64,000 bases of DNA from Saprospiraceae bacterium (GTDB lineage: Bacteria > Bacteroidota > Bacteroidia > Chitinophagales > Saprospiraceae), in contig JALSGS010000014.1 of the NCBI GenBank assembly GCA_026982695.1, forward strand, positions 178,241 through 242,240, in the 5' to 3' direction. Below the pieces are notes generated by a model. That model was given only the letters and a program-made list of their open reading frames with translations. It was not told where the DNA came from and made no database searches. Made by a program: the position numbers and the translations under genes. Below are positions 18,792 to 29,120 of this stretch, one piece after another. The stretch's first letter is position 1, and the number at the start of each line of letters is the position of its first letter.

Positions 18792-18858
18792 GCTCCTTCA
18801 CAATCTTTCGTTAAACCATTCAAAAAAGCGAACCAGCTACCAGCCAAAGGCCATTAAA

Positions 18859-18893
18859 TTGCAGCATCGTACCCCTAAACCCAATAGCTTTGC
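18859..18893 (+). promoter_or_regulatory. Promoter of the TamB-like gene
   Basis: Exact -7 element TAGCTTTG (followed by C) at 18885-18892, with TTG at 18859-18861 and a 23-bp spacer, slightly longer than usual. Transcription would start about 30 nt before the ATG at 18930. Confidence 0.5.
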
Positions 18894-18929
18894 AACTCAA
18901 CATATGCCGACGATTATCGCAGCTGTCAC

Positions 18930-21900
18930 ATGAATCCATCTAACGCCAACGAACCACCTCAAGTACAGGAGCGCCTCACCGCCTGGACGGTAAAAGCGTG
19001 GGGATGGCTACGGCGCATATTCACCGGATGCATTCTGGTACTGGTAGTCCTTTACATTATACTTTCCCTTCCCATCGTGCAAAACTGGGCAGCTCGGCAA
19101 ATCACTGCCTTTCTCTCGGCAGAATGGAACACTCGCGTGTGGATCGAAAACGTCCATATTCGTCTATTAGAAGGTGCCGATTTGTACAACCTCTATTTAG
19201 AGGACCGCTCTGGCGACACGCTACTCACAGCCAAACACCTCAATGTAAAGACGCGGCACACGCTTTTCACACTCCTTTGGCGCAAGCTCGAAATCAACCA
19301 ACTGACCATAGACGATGCCCAATTCTACTTGCGGCGCGACTCAGGACAGATGTACCACAACCTCCAATTCCTCATCGACTACTTCACTCCTGCCCAAAGA
19401 CCCGAACAACCGCCTTTTGCACTTAACGTCTATTCTTTGCTACTACACCACATTCGCTTTCGCAAAGTAGATCAAGTGCGCGGGCAAATACTAGAGGCCC
19501 AGCTGCGCGAAGGACAACTCTTTTTCAAGCGCTTCGATCTGGCACGAAAGCAGATCCATGCCTCTCAAGTGATTTTGACCCAGCCACAGTTCGCCATTAC
19601 CACTACTCAAGTTCATCCTCTGGACTCCCTCCGTCAACAACAACTATTGGCCCAATGGGCAGCCCGTCGCCAAAACGACACGCTATATTGGGTTGTAGAC
19701 TGGCAGCATCTCAGATTGCATCGAGGCACCTTTCAGCTGCACAACTACAGGAAGGCCGCTGAAGCACGTCACGATGGCTCCATAGACTTCAACCACTTGG
19801 TCATCAATGATATAGATGCATCTATTGATAGCTTTCACTTTACCAACTGGTCATTTGCCGGCCGCATCGAATCTATCAGTCTAAAGGAACAAAGCGGTTT
19901 TATACTCGAACGCCTTGCAGCTCGACAAGTACACATCGACACGCAACACACCATACTTAACGGGCTGATCGTACAAACGCCCAATTCCTATCTGAGCGAC
20001 ACTTTCAGCATGCGTTATAGACATTATCGCAGCTTCCGAAGTTTCACCGATGAGGTGCGCATGGATGCCCGTTTTCATCAGGCACGCATAGCTGTATCCG
20101 ATCTGCTGTACTTCGTACCAACCTTGCGGCAAAATGCTTTTTTTAAAAAAAACATCAATGCCATTGCAGCCATTAACGGACGTATCTACGGCACAGTCAA
20201 CCGCCTGCGCGGGCGCAACGTACACCTCCAGCTGGCCAATGCAACCATTCTTTCTGGCAACTTCGATTCGCGCGACTTGGCCGTAGCAGGTGAACAGTTT
20301 CTCATGTTACGGTTAGAGCAGTTGCGCACTCGCATACCTACCTTGCGCCAGCTCATTCCAGGCTTTAGGCTACCAGCTAATTTTGACAATCTGGGGCAAC
20401 TGTACTTTCAAGGTGAATTCAACGGCTTTTTCAACGATTTCGTCGCCTTCGGCGATCTGTATACCTCTATCGGACATGCGCAAATGGACATGCAACTACA
20501 GGTGCGACAAGGGCGCGAGCGCGCGCGCTACTCAGGCCGACTCAACTTGATCAATTTCGATCTGGGACGCTTCAGCAACAATCCCAATTTTGGGAAAGTC
20601 ACCTTCCGATCACGCGTATATGAAGGGCGCGGCCTTACGGCAGAAACCGCCCAAGCCAACCTCGAAGCCGTAATCGACAGCATATCGTTTAAAGGCTATC
20701 GATATAGAGACCTACTCATCGATGGCACACTCAACCGCGCACTCTTTGATGGACAACTGGTGATCAAAGACGATCACATCGATTTGAGCTTCAACGGCGA
20801 AGTAGACTTCACCGAAGAAGTGCCCATCCTCAACTTCGAGGCCGACGTGCGCAAACTCCACCTCCTGCATCTATATCTGACGCAGGAAGACCTAAACTTG
20901 TCGGGCAAAATGCGCGTCAACTTGCAAGGCATCAATCCCAAGCAAGCCAGTGGCACAGCATTGCTGCGCCAGCTGCAAGTTACCTACCGAAAAAAACGCA
21001 CTTGGATCTTCGACTCGCTCTACCTATGGACGGGCTACGTGCGCGACAGCATCAGACAACTACGCTTGGTCTCAGATGTAGCCGACGCTACGCTCGAAGG
21101 CACATTTAACCCCTTGCGCCTACATCACAACCTGCTCAACCTGTGGCAACGCACACACCCTCAGTGGGCCCAACACATGGGGCTAAAAGCTACACCAGCC
21201 GATACAGCCCACTACCGCTTCGACATTGCCGTATACCACGACCAGTACCTACTCCAACTGCTCAACCCCAAGTTGGGTAGTGTCCAGCACCTGAAGCTAA
21301 AGGGCTTTGTAGACACACAGCGCGACTCACTCGACCTGTTGCTGAACTGGCCTACTTTTCAAGTGGGCAATGTACGCCTAGATAGCCTTACCCTCTGGGC
21401 CCACTTAGCCCACAAAAGAGGCAGCTTTAACTTAGATGTGGGCGGCATCGTGCTCAACCAAAAAACGCGCCTGTCGCCTATTAGTTTGTTGGGCCTGCTA
21501 TATGGCGACACACTGGCCTTTTCGCTTACCTCGTTCAACCTCACGGGCTTTATCGACAACATGTACCTCAATGGCCAGCTTTTCCCCAATGGAGAGTTCA
21601 TTCAGATGCAGTTTTCTTCATCCACAGTAGTATTGTGGAACGACCTGTGGCAATTGACACCCGACAACTATGTGCGCTTCGGGAAACAGCACTTCGAAGC
21701 CCATAATTTGGCATTACAGAGCGGCCCGCGTAGCCTACAAATACGCAGTCGCGATGCGCGTGGCCTCGATTTAATACTCGAACGATTTGATCTGGACTTC
21801 ATCAACCGAGTTTGGCGATATGATCCGTTAGACTTCGGCGGGCTGTTTTCCTTGCGCCTCAGCATAGACGACATCTTTAGTATGAACCACTTAGAGCTGG

Positions 21901-23804
21901 AAGTTCAAATGGACAGCTTGCTCATCAATGGCGACAACTTCGGCACCTTCAAGCTATTGGCACACTCCGACCAACTCAAACGCCCCGTATTTGCTTCCCT
22001 CTTTCTCGACAACGGCCACCAACGCCTCAGCGCCCGTGGTCGTTACAATCCGCCTACCTATCGCCCGCTGGCCAATCCTCAACTACTCAGCGAGCAGCCC
22101 AACTACCTCAATATCGACTTGCAAGTGGACAGATACCCCATTCGCATACTCGAATACTGGCTAGCCCCCGCCATTCACGACACGGAAGGCATACTGTCGG
22201 GCAGTGCACGCTTTGAAGGATTGCCCAAAAAACTCGAAGTGAGTGGTGCCGTCACTGCCCGCGATGTAGCCACTACGGTCACTTATCTGAACACGCGCTA
22301 TTTCGTCAAAGAACACCTCGTCAAGATCAGCAGCCACGATATCGATGCTACTGGTGCTATCGTCTACGATGAGCTGGGCAATACGGCTACGCTGCGCGGC
22401 GGCTTGGCCCATGACAACTTGCGCCACCTGCGCCTGGACTGTGATCTAATTACCGACCGCTTTTTAGCCATGCGCACCACGCGCACACTCAACCCCTTGT
22501 ACTACGGCACAGCTATCGGCGGCGGCATTGTGCGCTTTCGCGGCCCTTTCAAGCTGGCAGAAATAGAAGTGGATGCCACTACAGGGCCCGGCACCCATAT
22601 CGCTATTCCCATTACTTACGAACAAGATGCCAGTGAGGTGCGCTTTATCAAATTCACTCCACCTACCGACAGTACTACTTCCTCCTCGCCACATACGTCC
22701 ACTAATCACAGCCCTGACATACGCGGCCTTAATCTCACCCTGAACTTACACCTCACCCCCGATGCGCGCATGGAACTCATATTCGACGAACGTACAGGTG
22801 ACATCTTGCGCGGTACTGGCGATGGCGACGTGCAAATCATCGTTACCCGCACGGGCGACTTCAAGATGTACGGCAATTACGAAGTAGCTGAAGGGGAATA
22901 CCTATTCACTATGATGAGCCTCCTGCTCAACAAACCCTTTGTAGTGCGCCCAGGCGGCACCATCACTTGGTCAGGCGATCCGTTCAATGCCAATCTGGAT
23001 ATCCAAGCTGTATACAAGGGCGTCAACACTTCGGTATACAATCTCATCCAGGAATATTTGCTCATTGCACCCACCGAAATCGTCGACTTGGCCCGCACCC
23101 CTACCGAAGTAGATCTGACGATGTTTCTCAAGGGCAACCTCTTTCAGCCCGAGATCAGCTTTGACATCAGCTTTCCCAAAATCCCTCAAGAACTGCGCAA
23201 TTACGTCGACACCAAAATGCGCGCCTTGCGCCAAGATGCCAATGAGCTGAACCGCCAGGTCTTTGGCCTGCTTATGCTCGGTCAGTTTTTGCCTACCAAC
23301 TACAACTTCCAACTGCAACAAGTAGCTGATGTGGGCTTCAACACGCTCAGCGAGATGATTGCCAATCAGCTATCGTTTTACCTCACCGAATTGGTATCAG
23401 AATGGGTGACCGATCAAGGGTTTATCTCTGGCATTGATTTCGACTTCAGCTACAATACCTTTTCCAACCAAGGCTTGTCACAAGCTGCCGTATCGCCGTC
23501 AGCCAACGAATTTCAAGGGCGCGTCAAGACATATCTGTTCAACGATCGGGCCGTGTTCAACATCGGTGCCAATGTGGGTTTCAACAACAACGCCTTGCCC
23601 ACCACGGCCAATCAAGGCACCTTTGTCGCAGGCGAATTTATCTTCGAATACTTCCTGACTCAGGATCGCCGATTGCGTATTCGCGCATACCACCTATCAG
23701 AACCCAATATTGGTGGCCGCCGCACCAAGACGGGTGTTGGTCTGAGCTGGCGCGCCGAATTCGACACCTTGCGCGAGCTGCTCAAGAAGAAAAAGAAAGA
23801 ATAA
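18930..23804 (+). CDS. TamB-like translocation/assembly module protein (DUF490)
   Basis: Known: TamB/AsmA-like giants bridge the inner and outer membranes and are implicated in outer-membrane protein assembly and phospholipid transport. Seen: 1624 residues. One N-terminal transmembrane helix (about residues 28-50, GCILVLVVLYIILSLPIV) follows a basic segment, and a very long region of repetitive beta strands comes next. The C-terminal DUF490 block (about 1250-1600) contains GEYLFTMMSLLLNKPF, GGTITWSGDPFNANLDI and LLMLGQFLP, typical of TamB in Bacteroidetes. It ends in a charged KKKKKE tail. TamA is not adjacent. Monocistronic by appearance; it converges on the ASPIC/VCBS gene. Confidence 0.93.
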   Translation: MNPSNANEPPQVQERLTAWTVKAWGWLRRIFTGCILVLVVLYIILSLPIVQNWAARQITAFLSAEWNTRVWIENVHIRLLEGADLYNLYLEDRSGDTLLTAKHLNVKTRHTLFTLLWRKLEINQLTIDDAQFYLRRDSGQMYHNLQFLIDYFTPAQRPEQPPFALNVYSLLLHHIRFRKVDQVRGQILEAQLREGQLFFKRFDLARKQIHASQVILTQPQFAITTTQVHPLDSLRQQQLLAQWAARRQNDTLYWVVDWQHLRLHRGTFQLHNYRKAAEARHDGSIDFNHLVINDIDASIDSFHFTNWSFAGRIESISLKEQSGFILERLAARQVHIDTQHTILNGLIVQTPNSYLSDTFSMRYRHYRSFRSFTDEVRMDARFHQARIAVSDLLYFVPTLRQNAFFKKNINAIAAINGRIYGTVNRLRGRNVHLQLANATILSGNFDSRDLAVAGEQFLMLRLEQLRTRIPTLRQLIPGFRLPANFDNLGQLYFQGEFNGFFNDFVAFGDLYTSIGHAQMDMQLQVRQGRERARYSGRLNLINFDLGRFSNNPNFGKVTFRSRVYEGRGLTAETAQANLEAVIDSISFKGYRYRDLLIDGTLNRALFDGQLVIKDDHIDLSFNGEVDFTEEVPILNFEADVRKLHLLHLYLTQEDLNLSGKMRVNLQGINPKQASGTALLRQLQVTYRKKRTWIFDSLYLWTGYVRDSIRQLRLVSDVADATLEGTFNPLRLHHNLLNLWQRTHPQWAQHMGLKATPADTAHYRFDIAVYHDQYLLQLLNPKLGSVQHLKLKGFVDTQRDSLDLLLNWPTFQVGNVRLDSLTLWAHLAHKRGSFNLDVGGIVLNQKTRLSPISLLGLLYGDTLAFSLTSFNLTGFIDNMYLNGQLFPNGEFIQMQFSSSTVVLWNDLWQLTPDNYVRFGKQHFEAHNLALQSGPRSLQIRSRDARGLDLILERFDLDFINRVWRYDPLDFGGLFSLRLSIDDIFSMNHLELEVQMDSLLINGDNFGTFKLLAHSDQLKRPVFASLFLDNGHQRLSARGRYNPPTYRPLANPQLLSEQPNYLNIDLQVDRYPIRILEYWLAPAIHDTEGILSGSARFEGLPKKLEVSGAVTARDVATTVTYLNTRYFVKEHLVKISSHDIDATGAIVYDELGNTATLRGGLAHDNLRHLRLDCDLITDRFLAMRTTRTLNPLYYGTAIGGGIVRFRGPFKLAEIEVDATTGPGTHIAIPITYEQDASEVRFIKFTPPTDSTTSSSPHTSTNHSPDIRGLNLTLNLHLTPDARMELIFDERTGDILRGTGDGDVQIIVTRTGDFKMYGNYEVAEGEYLFTMMSLLLNKPFVVRPGGTITWSGDPFNANLDIQAVYKGVNTSVYNLIQEYLLIAPTEIVDLARTPTEVDLTMFLKGNLFQPEISFDISFPKIPQELRNYVDTKMRALRQDANELNRQVFGLLMLGQFLPTNYNFQLQQVADVGFNTLSEMIANQLSFYLTELVSEWVTDQGFISGIDFDFSYNTFSNQGLSQAAVSPSANEFQGRVKTYLFNDRAVFNIGANVGFNNNALPTTANQGTFVAGEFIFEYFLTQDRRLRIRAYHLSEPNIGGRRTKTGVGLSWRAEFDTLRELLKKKKKE

Positions 23805-23842
23805 TTAATATTGGCAGCACTTGCCGCTTGCGCAGCACATAA

Positions 23843-26800
23843 CTATTGCTTTTGCAAAAAGAGTGGGGTATCGTTGTTGCGCGCTACACTCCAAAGTAGC
23901 CCTTGTGCCGACCGCAAGTCGACGATAGCCCGCATCTCACCCGCAATCCATACTCCTGAGCGACGTGGTGACAAAGCTTGGAAGTTGCCATCTGTACTGC
24001 CCAATAGCAATAGGCCATAGCTCGAGCGCTGCCCTCCTATTTGTGGTTTGGCCCGCTCGTTGTTGCCACCGACCAGTAGGTCCAAGTAGCCATCTTCGTC
24101 GAAGTCGGCTGCGTGCAATGCATACAAGCTGGTGATCTGCGCTTGCCAGGGAAGTGGCTGCCAGCGCCATACACCTGCTTCTTGCCACAATATGCCCGAG
24201 GCCAGCTGCGTCACCTCATACACGATGGAGCCTTCGAGCTGGTCAGGCGTGAAGAGGTGTTCCATCGTCACTTGGGCATAATCAGCGTATTTGAGGAATC
24301 GCTTTTTGAGCAAGGGCAGCTGGCTGACGATCTCGTCGCGCAGCGCCAAGGGCCGCTCGCCACCATCGCGCCACATAGTCACGAGCTGCTCGGCCGAGCC
24401 ATTGCGGTCGAAGTCATTGACGTAGAGTCGCAAGGGGTGTGTGACGCTGGCCTTTAATCGGCTATTGAGGCCGTGATTACCTACGACTAGATCTAGGTCC
24501 CCATCACCATCTAAATCGGCGGGCAAAACGGCATGCCACAGGCCCGTAAGGTTATTGCCCAGCGGCCTGCCCAATAAGCGACCCGCATCGTTCTGGAAAT
24601 ACCACACGTGTCCCCACTCCTCGACTACCACCAGATCAGTATCGCCATCGCCATCCAGGTCGGCAGCGGCAGCATCGGTCACCATACCCAGCGTTTGCAG
24701 CTGAGGTGCTTGTGTTTGCGTGACAGTGCGCCACGTTCCATCGGCTTGCTGCCACAACAGCTGTCCTCCTACTGGCAAGCCATAGGCAAAGGGTTTGAGG
24801 CGCTGGCCTATGAACAGATCAGTGCGCCCATCGCCATTGAAGTCGGCAGCAGCAACTGCACCTGTACTTTCAAAGGCAAAGCGCGGAGGTGCAGCTGCTT
24901 TTACAAAGGTTTTCCCCCCTTCGTTTAGGTAAAGCCTGTCCACTAGCGCCGACGAGCTGGCAGGCAGCTCCACGCCGCCACTAGCCACGTAGAGGTCCAG
25001 ATCGCCATCGCCATCGGCATCAAAAAAGGTACAGTCCACATCCTCTGCTGCGCGGTCCACTTCGAAAAGGGCAGTTGCCATTTGGCGAAAGCCGCCCACC
25101 GGCAACTGAATCCACAAAGTACCAGCCTGATCTTTGGCACCACCCAAATAGAGATCGTCCAAGCCGTCGCCATTCACATCGGCCCTACAAGCGCAAGGCC
25201 CCTCATTGCTGCGCATGAGCAACAGCAGTGGATCGCGGTCAAAGTCGCTAAAGTGATTTTCGCGATGGCGCCACGGCAACTGCAGCTCGGCAGGCTGCAA
25301 CAAAGGAGGCAACTCGCCAAGAGATAAGGGGTTGGCAGCGTACTGCCGGGCGTCGTTTTGCGAAAGCACTAATAAGGTATCGATGGGTGGCCGTAGCCAC
25401 AACTGTACGCGCCCATCGGGCCACCACACCCGCAGTGAGTCGAGCTGTTCGACCTTGCCCAAGCCGAAGTGCAACAAGTAATCGACCGACGACTCAAAAC
25501 CGCGCATGGGTTGCAGCTCCTGATACCACTGCTGTGCACCGGCATATAGCGTGACTTGCGCCCCCACGCCAAAGCGATTTTTGCCCATGCCACGAAGGCG
25601 CACCTGCAAGTAGTGGTGATGCGGCAGTTGCTGGCGCACCCTACTGCGATACACAAAAGGCGGCATGTTCACGTTGTTGATCACCAGATCTAGGTCGCCG
25701 TCGTTGTCCAAATCACCCCAGGCCGAACCGTTGGAGAAGCTGGGTTGGGCCAAGCCCCACACTTCGGTTACATTTTCAAATTGCAAGTTGCCGCGATTGG
25801 CAAACATGCAGTTGGACAAGGGCTGGCTAGGCACATCATCCAGCATTTTGGTGATGAAACCTTTCTCGCGATTGGCAATGCGGCGAATGGTCTGAGGGTC
25901 GGAGTAGAAGTTGACGTAATCCAGATCGGTCAAGTCCTTGAAAATGCCGTTGGCCACAAAGAGGTCGCGCCAGCCGTCGTTGTCAAAGTCGGCAATGAGT
26001 GCACCCCAGCTCCAGTCGGTAGCCTCTACGCCCGCCAATCGCCCTACTTCGCTGAAGTACACCTCGCGACCCGTGCGATGCGGCACCGGACCCAAATTGA
26101 GCTGTAAGACATTGCGCGGATACTGGTAGTGATAGCCGGCCTGCACATTAGCGCGGTGTTTGTCCCAGTCTTCAAAGACGGTCTTGGCCTTGAGCCGCTG
26201 CTCCTGCCACGGCAGCATCTCAGTCACAAAGATTTCAGGCCAGCCATCGTTGTTCAGATCAGCAGCATCGGCCCCCATGCTGCTCAAGCTGATCTCGCGT
26301 ACGTACTCGTCGAGCGCTTCGCGAAAGGTGCCATCGCCCTGATTGAGGTATAGATAGTCGCGCTCAAAGAAATCGTTCGATACGTACAGGTCGGGCCAGC
26401 CATCGCGGTTCAGGTCTACCACCGTCACGCCCAGACCAAAGCCAATATGGCTGCCATAAATGCCCGCCTGCTCACTCACATCGGTAAAGTGATCGCCATC
26501 GTTGCGATAGAGCTTGTTGCCACCCAGCGTATCTCTAATTTCGCGCTGCCCAGGCCGCAAGTCATACCCCCCCACCGAACGGATGGAGTTGTTGAGCAAG
26601 TACATGTCTAAGTCGCCATCGCGGTCGTAGTCGAAAAAAGCTGCATGGGTACTCAGCCCCACATCGGCCACACCCCAGCGTGCTGCCTGCTCGCTAAAAG
26701 TGCCATCGCCGCGGTTGATAAACAGCTCGTTGTGCCGGTACTGGCCTCCTGGGCTGCCCGACTTGCACACGTAGATGTCCAGCCAGCCATCGCCATTCAC

Positions 26801-27178
26801 GTCAGCCATAGCCACTCCAGCCGACCACACGCCATGGCTAGCCACCCCCGCCTGCTGCGTCACATCCTCAAACTGCCATCCCCCTTGATTCAGGTACAGG
26901 CGATTGTCCACCAAATTGCCGCAGAAGAACACATCGGCCCAACCATCGTTGTTCACATCGCCAATAGCTACCCCACCTCCATTGTAGAAGTTCCGATAGG
27001 TATAGGCATTAAACTCCTCAGTGTAGTGCACCTCATTGACGAAATCGATGCCACTTAGCTGCGCCGGCACCAGCTCGAATAGCAGCACCGAACGCCGTGC
27101 CTCGCCACAGCCCCACAAGCACAATCCCCACAAGCACCACCATATTGTATCACGCATCTGCCCTAGTTTTTTGCCCAT
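23843..27178 (-). CDS. VCBS/FG-GAP repeat lipoprotein with ASPIC/UnbV domain
   Basis: Seen: 1111 residues. The lipoprotein signal ends LCLWGC (Cys24). About fourteen calcium-binding-type loops of the form DxDxDGxxD follow (for example DVNNDGWAD, DLDNDGDLD, DADGDGDLD, DFNGDGRTD), typical of integrin-like FG-GAP propellers. In mid-protein there is an ASPIC/UnbV segment (NRFGVGAQVTLYAG ... HFGLGKVEQLDSLRVWWPDG, shown in pieces). Known: such CRTAC1-like proteins are often found next to SusC/SusD pairs in Bacteroidetes and are thought to sit on the cell surface; activity unproven. An alternative start is the ATG at 27157. It is third in line after SusC and SusD, but 311 bp of repeat-like DNA lies in between. 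Confidence 0.88.
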   Translation of the reverse strand: MGKKLGQMRDTIWWCLWGLCLWGCGEARRSVLLFELVPAQLSGIDFVNEVHYTEEFNAYTYRNFYNGGGVAIGDVNNDGWADVFFCGNLVDNRLYLNQGGWQFEDVTQQAGVASHGVWSAGVAMADVNGDGWLDIYVCKSGSPGGQYRHNELFINRGDGTFSEQAARWGVADVGLSTHAAFFDYDRDGDLDMYLLNNSIRSVGGYDLRPGQREIRDTLGGNKLYRNDGDHFTDVSEQAGIYGSHIGFGLGVTVVDLNRDGWPDLYVSNDFFERDYLYLNQGDGTFREALDEYVREISLSSMGADAADLNNDGWPEIFVTEMLPWQEQRLKAKTVFEDWDKHRANVQAGYHYQYPRNVLQLNLGPVPHRTGREVYFSEVGRLAGVEATDWSWGALIADFDNDGWRDLFVANGIFKDLTDLDYVNFYSDPQTIRRIANREKGFITKMLDDVPSQPLSNCMFANRGNLQFENVTEVWGLAQPSFSNGSAWGDLDNDGDLDLVINNVNMPPFVYRSRVRQQLPHHHYLQVRLRGMGKNRFGVGAQVTLYAGAQQWYQELQPMRGFESSVDYLLHFGLGKVEQLDSLRVWWPDGRVQLWLRPPIDTLLVLSQNDARQYAANPLSLGELPPLLQPAELQLPWRHRENHFSDFDRDPLLLLMRSNEGPCACRADVNGDGLDDLYLGGAKDQAGTLWIQLPVGGFRQMATALFEVDRAAEDVDCTFFDADGDGDLDLYVASGGVELPASSSALVDRLYLNEGGKTFVKAAAPPRFAFESTGAVAAADFNGDGRTDLFIGQRLKPFAYGLPVGGQLLWQQADGTWRTVTQTQAPQLQTLGMVTDAAAADLDGDGDTDLVVVEEWGHVWYFQNDAGRLLGRPLGNNLTGLWHAVLPADLDGDGDLDLVVGNHGLNSRLKASVTHPLRLYVNDFDRNGSAEQLVTMWRDGGERPLALRDEIVSQLPLLKKRFLKYADYAQVTMEHLFTPDQLEGSIVYEVTQLASGILWQEAGVWRWQPLPWQAQITSLYALHAADFDEDGYLDLLVGGNNERAKPQIGGQRSSYGLLLLGSTDGNFQALSPRRSGVWIAGEMRAIVDLRSAQGLLWSVARNNDTPLFLQKQ

Positions 27179-27201
27179 AAGCCAATTGCTATTTTGCTGT
27201 T

Positions 27202-27310
27202 GGGCGCCCCCCTTCGCTGCGCTACGGGTCGGGCCCTTTCGAGCTCGCTGCGCGCTCGGCCCAGCGCTGCGCTTGGGCCAAGCCCTTCAGGCCCCTGGCG
27301 CGAGGCGCTA
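27202..27310. repeat. GC-rich palindromic intergenic element (REP-like)
   Basis: The 311-bp gap between the SusD and ASPIC genes has no convincing gene. Its core is sharply GC-rich with nested palindromes: GGGCGCCC at 27202-27209; CGAGC...GCTCG with arms at 27240-27244 and 27254-27258; and GGCCCA...TGGGCC with arms at 27258-27263 and 27274-27279 around GCGC blocks. This looks like a dispersed REP/BIME-type repeat, but no second copy lies in the window, so that is inference. A 62-codon minus-strand frame crossing it (27222-27410) looks like a by-product of its composition. Confidence 0.5.
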
Positions 27311-27489
27311 CCACACCTTTAGCGAAGGAAGTAAACCACATGCAATCTGCCAACTTTTCACCTACCAACGCAAGCCCTAAATCCCACCACTCCAAAAGGC
27401 AAGTGCGCAAGCCCCAGTAAAGACCTGCGCACTACCATTCCATTTCTCAGGCTACATCTACAAAAGATGCTATCCCCAATACATATACA

Positions 27490-29055
27490 TCAATAGCCCG
27501 GGTTCTGAACCAAGTTGGGGTTGGCATTTAGCTGTGCTGAAGGAATGGGCCACAGCTTGCGGTTTTCGCAATCTTGCGTCACCGGCTTGAAGTCCCATGC
27601 ATCGCAGAACTTGTCGAAGCGGATGAGATCCTGCCGACGCCATGCCTCGTAGAACATCTCGCGCGCACGCTCGTCGAGCAGATCCTCAGCTGTCAGCTGC
27701 ATCAGCATCGGGCAGTTGTTCGGGTCGACACAAGCGCGCGCACGCACCTGATTGACTAATGCCAGTGCCTCAGCATCATTGGGATTTTTGCGCCACAAAG
27801 CCTCTGCCTTCGTCAGCAAGATGTCGGCATAGCGGAACAGCGGAAAGTCATTGCTCAAGTTGGGCGTAGCCCCCAGCTTGAACTCAAACTTACCCACGCG
27901 CACACCTGCCTGGCGCAAGCAGTTGGGGAAGTGCTCGTTGATCTCGGGCGTAAAGTTGACCTGCGGCCCATCTGGGTCGTCAGGTTCTACACCTGGATCT
28001 AAAACGGGAGTCACGCCATCAGAAGCATACTGCGGCCCTTCGATAAAGCTCTTCTTTCGCACATCCCAATCTTCAAACTTGTTGTAGAACTCCTGCAACG
28101 AACAGTAGCCATTCCAAGGCTGCGCCTGCAAGTTGTAGGTCGCTTGGCTGCCATAGTGCAGCGTCATTTGAGCCAGGAAGAAACCACCAGCAAACACTTC
28201 GTCATAGGGAATGACGAAAATGTTCTCCTTGGAGCTTCCGTTTTCTGTTTTGAAGTTGTCGAAGAAGTTGTTCTCAAGCGAGTAAGCCCCTGAATTGATG
28301 ATCTCGTTGCAAGCTGCAATGCAATCATCCCAGCGCGCCGTCCCCGTATACACTTCGGCATTGAGGTAGAGCTTAGCCAAGATTGCCTGACCGACATAGT
28401 AGTGCACCCGCCCATAAGTCGATTGATCCACCATCTTGGTCAGCTTGGGCACATTCTCGAGCAGCTCCTGCTCCACCCAGTCGAATACCTCGGCCCGCGT
28501 GCTCTGCGCAGGCGCAAAGTCGGCCGGCACGTCAAAACGGTCGACAATAGGCACGTTGCCAAAGGTGTCCAACAACCAGAAGTAGAACAATGCGCGCAGT
28601 GTCTTCAACTCAGCGATGAACGCATCAGCAGCTTCCTGCGACACCGAGCCGTCAGCCACCAACGACTCAAATTGAAAAATAAGGCGGTTGCAGGTGTTGA
28701 TGCCCCCATAAAGGTTGTTCCATGCATTGCCAATCCCCTCCTCAGCAGCATTCTGCTCGTGGCGATGCGTGCGCAACCACTGGCCACCATCGTACCAGTC
28801 GCCACCGCGCTGCGGAATAACGATCTCGTCCGACATGACCTCTTGTACGGACATGTAAGAGTTGTGGCCACCAAAAAAATACAAACTGGTATAGGCTGCC
28901 CCCAAGGCAGCTATAAATTCCTCGTCGGTCTTGAAGAACTTGTCGGGCGTAATATCCGAGTATACTTCTTCATCCAGATTGGTACACGACTGATTGAATA
29001 CAGCCAGAAACATGCCGACGAGAAGGATCTTGGTAACAAGAATATTTCTTCTCAT
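27490..29055 (-). CDS. RagB/SusD family outer-membrane nutrient-binding lipoprotein
   Basis: Surface-exposed substrate-binding lid that works with the SusC partner upstream. Seen: 521 residues; lipoprotein signal ending FNQSC (Cys24) after MRRNILVTKILL; then DEEVYSDITPDKFF, the helical TPR-like core, and the C-terminal region with FRYADILLTKAEAL, LVNQVRARA, DERAREMFYE and RRQDLIRF, all typical SusD signatures. The frame is open 14 codons further upstream, but the ATG at 29055 starts the signal peptide directly. It lies 65 bp after the SusC-type gene, in the same operon. The ligand (glycan, peptide or other) cannot be told from sequence. Confidence 0.96.
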   Translation of the reverse strand: MRRNILVTKILLVGMFLAVFNQSCTNLDEEVYSDITPDKFFKTDEEFIAALGAAYTSLYFFGGHNSYMSVQEVMSDEIVIPQRGGDWYDGGQWLRTHRHEQNAAEEGIGNAWNNLYGGINTCNRLIFQFESLVADGSVSQEAADAFIAELKTLRALFYFWLLDTFGNVPIVDRFDVPADFAPAQSTRAEVFDWVEQELLENVPKLTKMVDQSTYGRVHYYVGQAILAKLYLNAEVYTGTARWDDCIAACNEIINSGAYSLENNFFDNFKTENGSSKENIFVIPYDEVFAGGFFLAQMTLHYGSQATYNLQAQPWNGYCSLQEFYNKFEDWDVRKKSFIEGPQYASDGVTPVLDPGVEPDDPDGPQVNFTPEINEHFPNCLRQAGVRVGKFEFKLGATPNLSNDFPLFRYADILLTKAEALWRKNPNDAEALALVNQVRARACVDPNNCPMLMQLTAEDLLDERAREMFYEAWRRQDLIRFDKFCDAWDFKPVTQDCENRKLWPIPSAQLNANPNLVQNPGY

Positions 29056-29120
29056 GATTTGAATTTGAAATTTTTCAATAAACCGTTTTGCTTCCACTTA
29101 CTTTAAGTACAAAGCAACTA

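Noticed and set aside
27222..27410. 62-codon minus-strand frame in the GC-rich intergenic block
   Set aside because: It has no start context or domain, and its Ala/Arg-rich sequence is what the palindromic repeat encodes in that frame.
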